A stretch of DNA of 18,377 nt from JAFAVZ01 sp036009105 (lineage in GTDB: Bacteria; Acidobacteriota; Thermoanaerobaculia; Gp7-AA8): positions 1-18,377 of the forward strand of contig DASYMJ010000361.1 in assembly GCA_036009105.1 (NCBI GenBank). Direction: 5' to 3'. The notes beneath the pieces are model-generated. The model had not been told where the DNA came from. It saw only the letters and a list, made by a program, of their open reading frames with translations, and made no database searches. Both the position numbers and the translations under genes were made by a program. This document shows positions 14,200-18,377 of the stretch, one piece after another. Every line of letters starts with the position of its first letter. The stretch's first letter is position 1.

Positions 14200-15362
14200 C
14201 ACTCCTCCCGGATGGCCACGATCGGATCGAGCCGCGAGGCGATGCGCGCCGGGTACCAGGTGGCGGCGATGGACAGAAAGACGGCGATGGCATTGACGCC
14301 GATCACGTCCGGCAGGTCGATGGAGAAGGGGAGGTAGGAGATGAAGTAGATGTCGCGCGGCAGCGGCACGAGGTGATAGCGGTTCGCCGCCCAGGCCACT
14401 CCCAAACCGAAGATGTTGCCGAGGAGCGTGCCGCCCAGGCCGATGAGGACGCCGACCTGCAGGAAGATGGAGAGCACGTTGCGCTGGGTGGCGCCCAAGG
14501 TGCGCAACACGCCGACCGCGGGGCGCTTCTCCATGATCAGCATCGACATCGACGAGATGAGGTTCAAGGCCGCGACGAAGATGATGAGCGAGATCGTGGC
14601 GAACATCACGATCTTCTCCAGGCGCAGGGCGAGGAAGAGCGGCCGGTTGATCTCCTTCCACGTCTTGACCTGCACGCGGGGGAAGCGCTCCGCCAGCCGC
14701 GCCTGCGTTTCTTCGGCGCGCTCCGGCGGGCCGTACATCTCGATGGAGGTCGGGCCGCTGATGCCGAACAGGCTCTCCGCTTCCGCCTCCGGCATGTAGC
14801 CGTCGCCGGCGCGCTCTTCGCTGGCGGGCGGGGGGAGGATGCGGGTGATGCGGTACTTTTTCCAGACCGGGGCGGGGCCGAAGGGAGTGAGGCGGGTGCG
14901 GGGGACGACCACGGTGATCACCTCGCCGAGGTTGAGGCCGAGGGCGGCGGCGAAATTGCGGGTGAGGAAGATGGTCGGCTCCGCCGCCGGCTGAGCGGCA
15001 GCGACGAAAGAGCGGATGCGCATCGGCCGTCCGCCGCGCTCCTCCGCGTCGTTCGCCCCCCAGCCGACGCCGCTCACGATTGGCTCCACATTGCGCATGC
15101 CGAGGCGCTTGCCTTCGGCGACGATGGCGGCCGCGTCGTCGATCGTGTTCTTCCCGGCCGGCTCGATGAGGATCTGCGGGCTGGAAGCGATCAGCCGCTC
15201 CTTGATCTGCCCCTGCAGTCCGGAGAGCAGGGCCAGGGAGAAGAGGAGCGTCGCCACGCCGACCGCCAGGCCGAGGATGGAGATGAGGGAGAGAAACACC
15301 GTGTGGGCGCGCTTGCGCGACATCCAGAGGTAGCGGCGGGCAATGCGCGATTCGATGGCCAT
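14199..15362 (-). CDS. LolC/LolE-like lipoprotein-releasing ABC permease (FtsX family)
   Basis: 387 aa, four membrane helices: about 22-47, 251-275, 297-325 and 353-375, with a periplasmic domain of about 200 residues after helix 1, the MacB/LolE layout. N-terminal ESRIARRYLWMSRKR and the block LRLEKIVMFATISLIIFVAA (246-265) followed by EKRPAVGVLRTLGAT (278-292) are diagnostic of LolC/E. In the Lol system this subunit with the LolD ATPase extracts lipoproteins from the inner membrane for LolA. Only one permease gene and no lolD are in the window, so ATPase and partner must be elsewhere; a single LolC/E-type permease could act as a homodimer. It follows lysS by 19 bp. Confidence 0.94.
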   Translation of the reverse strand: MAIESRIARRYLWMSRKRAHTVFLSLISILGLAVGVATLLFSLALLSGLQGQIKERLIASSPQILIEPAGKNTIDDAAAIVAEGKRLGMRNVEPIVSGVGWGANDAEERGGRPMRIRSFVAAAQPAAEPTIFLTRNFAAALGLNLGEVITVVVPRTRLTPFGPAPVWKKYRITRILPPPASEERAGDGYMPEAEAESLFGISGPTSIEMYGPPERAEETQARLAERFPRVQVKTWKEINRPLFLALRLEKIVMFATISLIIFVAALNLISSMSMLIMEKRPAVGVLRTLGATQRNVLSIFLQVGVLIGLGGTLLGNIFGLGVAWAANRYHLVPLPRDIYFISYLPFSIDLPDVIGVNAIAVFLSIAATWYPARIASRLDPIVAIREE

Positions 15363-15381
15363 TGTGTTGGCTCGCCGCTCG

Positions 15382-16889
<1,508 letters not shown>

Positions 16890-16893
<4 letters not shown>

Positions 16894-18059
16894 AGCTGCT
16901 TCAGCGCCGCGGCGGCTTCTTCCAGCGTCTCCATCGAGGTCGAGAACGAGACGCGCAGGTGGCCTTCCCCCTCCGGCCCGAACACCACGCCCGGCACCGA
17001 GGCGATGCTGGTGCGGGAGAGGAGCTGTTCCATCGCCGCCCAGGAGTCGTTGCCGAGGCGCTCGCGGGCGTCGACGAACAGGTAGAACGCGCCGGGAGGC
17101 GTGGGGCAGCGGAAGCCGGCCTCGTTCAGGGCGTCGACGAGGAGGTCGCGGCGCCGGCGGTACTGCGGCACCGCGTCGCGCAGCGCCTGCTGGCCGTGCG
17201 CCACCGCGGCCGCGGCGGCGAATTGGGACGGCGTGGAGATGCCGTTCACGGAATTGAGCACGAGCTTGCGCAGCGGCTTCATGAACGTCTCGTCCGCCAC
17301 GACGTAGCCGACGCGCCAGCCGGTCATGGCGTAGCTCTTGGAGAGCGTGTAGATGGTCAGCGTGCGGGCGAACATCTGCGGCAGCGAGGCGAGGGAGACG
17401 TGCTCGCCGTCGTACACGAGGTCTTCATACGCCTCGTCCGCGATCACCACGAGGTTATTCGCGATGGCAAAGTCGGCCACCGACTGCAGCTGCTCGCGGG
17501 TGAGCACGTCGCCGGTCGGGTTGGACGGGGAGTTGAGGTAGAGGACGCGGGTGCGGCCGGTGACGCGCTGCTGCAGCACGTCTCGCAGGTCGCCGCGGCC
17601 GCGCGTCTCGCTCCACGGCACGCGCACGCCGACGCCGCCCGAGTAGCGGATCTGGTCCGCGATGGGCGTCCAGTAGGGAGCGAAGAAGAGCACCTCATCA
17701 CCCGGATTGACAGTCGCCTGGAAGGCGCAGAAGAGGCCGTGCGCGCCGCCGGAGGTGACGATGATGTTGTTCTCGCCAGCGGACAGCGCGTTCTTCGCCG
17801 CCAGCTTGCTGCGGATGGCGTCGATGAGCTGCGGCACGCCGGAGGAGGGGGCGTAGCGGGTCTGGTTCGCGTCGAGCGCATCCTTCATGGCCTGCTTGAC
17901 GAGGTCCGGCGTGCCGAGGAACGGCTCGCCCCCTTCCAGGCGGATGACGCGCTGGCCGCGGGCGATCATCTCCAGCACGCGGTTGCGGATCTTGACGATG
18001 TCGGAGAAGCCGAGGAGCTCGGTCCGCTCCGCGGGAGCGATGAGGGTGCCGGTATTCAA
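16890..18059 (-). CDS. Class I/II PLP-dependent aminotransferase (aspartate aminotransferase-like)
   Basis: 389 aa. Fold-type I aminotransferase, subgroup I-gamma (AspB-like). PLP lysine Lys241 in TLSKSYAMTGWRVGY; NSPSNPTG (176-183) carries the Asn contacting the cofactor; DEAY (208-211) has the pyridine-ring Asp and Tyr; RLEGGEPFLGTPD near the N-terminus matches the usual xxGEPDFxTP block; TRYAPSSGVPQL follows. Aspartate/2-oxoglutarate is the likeliest reaction but other amino donors are possible. The start is TTG at 18059, chosen because a TACAAT lies 8 nt upstream and the protein begins at the normal family length; no ATG upstream is in frame with family-like sequence. First gene of the operon with lysS, the permease and the lipoprotein. 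Confidence 0.94.
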
Positions 18060-18067
18060 GGGGGCGG

Positions 18068-18073
18068 ATTGTA
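18068..18073 (-). promoter_or_regulatory. Candidate -10 box, leaderless TTG start of the aminotransferase operon
   Basis: The minus strand reads TACAAT, 8 nt before the TTG start. There is no Shine-Dalgarno sequence and no recognisable -35; the -35 region lies in the palindromic element that begins 2 bp further upstream. Confidence 0.55.
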
Positions 18074-18075
18074 CA

Positions 18076-18159
18076 TGTAGGGCCAGCTCTCGGCTGGCCC
18101 GATGGCGGCGGATCCGGGATGCCGCGACTGAGGGGGCCGGCTGGAGAGCCGGCCCTACA
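18076..18159. repeat. GC-rich paired-palindrome element, copy 2
   Basis: 84 bp bounded by perfect terminal inverted repeats TGTAGGGCC (18076-18084) and GGCCCTACA (18151-18159). Each end is part of its own hairpin: 8-bp stem at 18080-18100 and perfect 9-bp stem at 18134-18155. It fills the gap between the neighbouring gene's stop (1 bp away) and the aminotransferase -10 (2 bp away). Same family as 4801-4864. Confidence 0.88.
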
Positions 18160-18160
18160 T

Positions 18161-18377
18161 TTATTGCGTGCTCGTTGTGGTTGGCGGCGGCACCGGCTGC
18201 GGCACCACGCCCACGCCGCCTCGCCCCGGCGGCAGGGTGCGGTTGTTCGGGTCGTAGGCGGCGGGCGGGGCGGCGGTGCCGGGGCCCGTGGTGGCCGACG
18301 GCGACTTCACCACGGCTGGGGGCGGAGCCACGCTCGCGGCGGAGGGGGCGGGCGTGGCGGTGGGGGGAGGGTTGGGA
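18161..18377 (-). CDS. Proline/alanine-rich protein, C-terminal fragment
   Basis: A minus-strand frame enters from the right edge and runs 71 codons to TAA at 18161-18163. The peptide is rich in Pro, Ala and Thr, with a less biased middle YDPNNRTLPPGRGG and the ending PPPTTTSTQ. Such tails are common in secreted or envelope proteins as disordered linkers. Nothing identifies the family; the N-terminal bulk lies outside the window. The opposite strand is interrupted by stops, which supports this frame. It is upstream of, and co-directional with, the aminotransferase operon but separated by the palindromic element and a promoter. Confidence 0.5.
   Translation of the reverse strand, partial: PNPPPTATPAPSAASVAPPPAVVKSPSATTGPGTAAPPAAYDPNNRTLPPGRGGVGVVPQPVPPPTTTSTQ

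Noticed and set aside
14200..14661. Upstream 154-codon extension of the lipoprotein frame
   Set aside because: It lies inside the permease gene in another frame and is His/Arg/Pro-rich; the coupled ATG at 14199 with a lipoprotein signal is the real start.
18168..18271. Plus-strand GTG start after the palindromic element at the right edge
   Set aside because: The frame stops after fewer than 35 codons, while the minus strand stays open to the window edge with protein-like sequence.

Overview
This is a GC-rich, gene-dense bacterial chromosome segment. Thirteen complete and two partial protein genes are supported; no rRNA, tRNA, CRISPR array, transposase or phage gene was seen. Nearly all genes are housekeeping: DNA repair, RNA processing, redox, tRNA modification, translation, lipoprotein export and cell wall. 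Gene content and the crowd of small intergenic repeats fit a soil- or sediment-type Acidobacteriota-like genome. That placement is an inference, held with low to moderate confidence.

Layout. At the left edge a 5'-truncated group II PLP decarboxylase (+) runs tail-to-tail into recQ (-), overlapping by 18 bp. recQ is divergent from a two-gene unit, a nucleotidyltransferase-like protein and rnd (RNase D), joined by an ATGA overlap. Next come trxB and a 587-aa Rossmann-fold protein of unknown function (both +). They face a YfhO-type membrane protein (-) and a membrane-anchored M23 peptidase (-), separated by a clear intrinsic terminator. After a 512-bp repeat-rich gap follow a dCMP/cytidine-type deaminase, tsaB and rimI (+). 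These converge on a minus-strand operon transcribed in the order class I aminotransferase, lysS, LolC/E-like permease, lipoprotein. A proline-rich C-terminal fragment (-) ends at the right edge.

The more unusual content is between the genes. (1) Three copies of an element made of heptanucleotide units (GTTRTCN) arranged as facing inverted arms; two lie between convergent gene ends and one inside the recQ divergent promoter region. (2) A second heptamer family (GATGAAC units) with the same inverted-arm design, overlapping the 5' end of the yfhO-like gene. (3) GC-rich palindromic elements with TGTAGGGCC/GGCCCTACA ends. They almost exactly fill the spacers before trxB and the aminotransferase gene, and a half copy precedes the deaminase gene; each abuts a -10 box. 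(4) A CCCTC-type long inverted repeat with an internal duplication. (5) Five genes have a TANNNT-type -10 hexamer only 7-10 nt before the start codon (ATG, GTG or TTG), with no Shine-Dalgarno sequence, which suggests leaderless transcription. By contrast the M23 gene has a -35/-10 promoter, a leader with a Shine-Dalgarno sequence, and a LacI-type palindrome on its -10.

No defence island or multi-gene new system is visible. The best candidates for something undescribed are the heptamer inverted-arm elements and their relation to promoters and gene ends, the degenerate nucleotidyltransferase coupled to RNase D, and the uncharacterised Rossmann protein.
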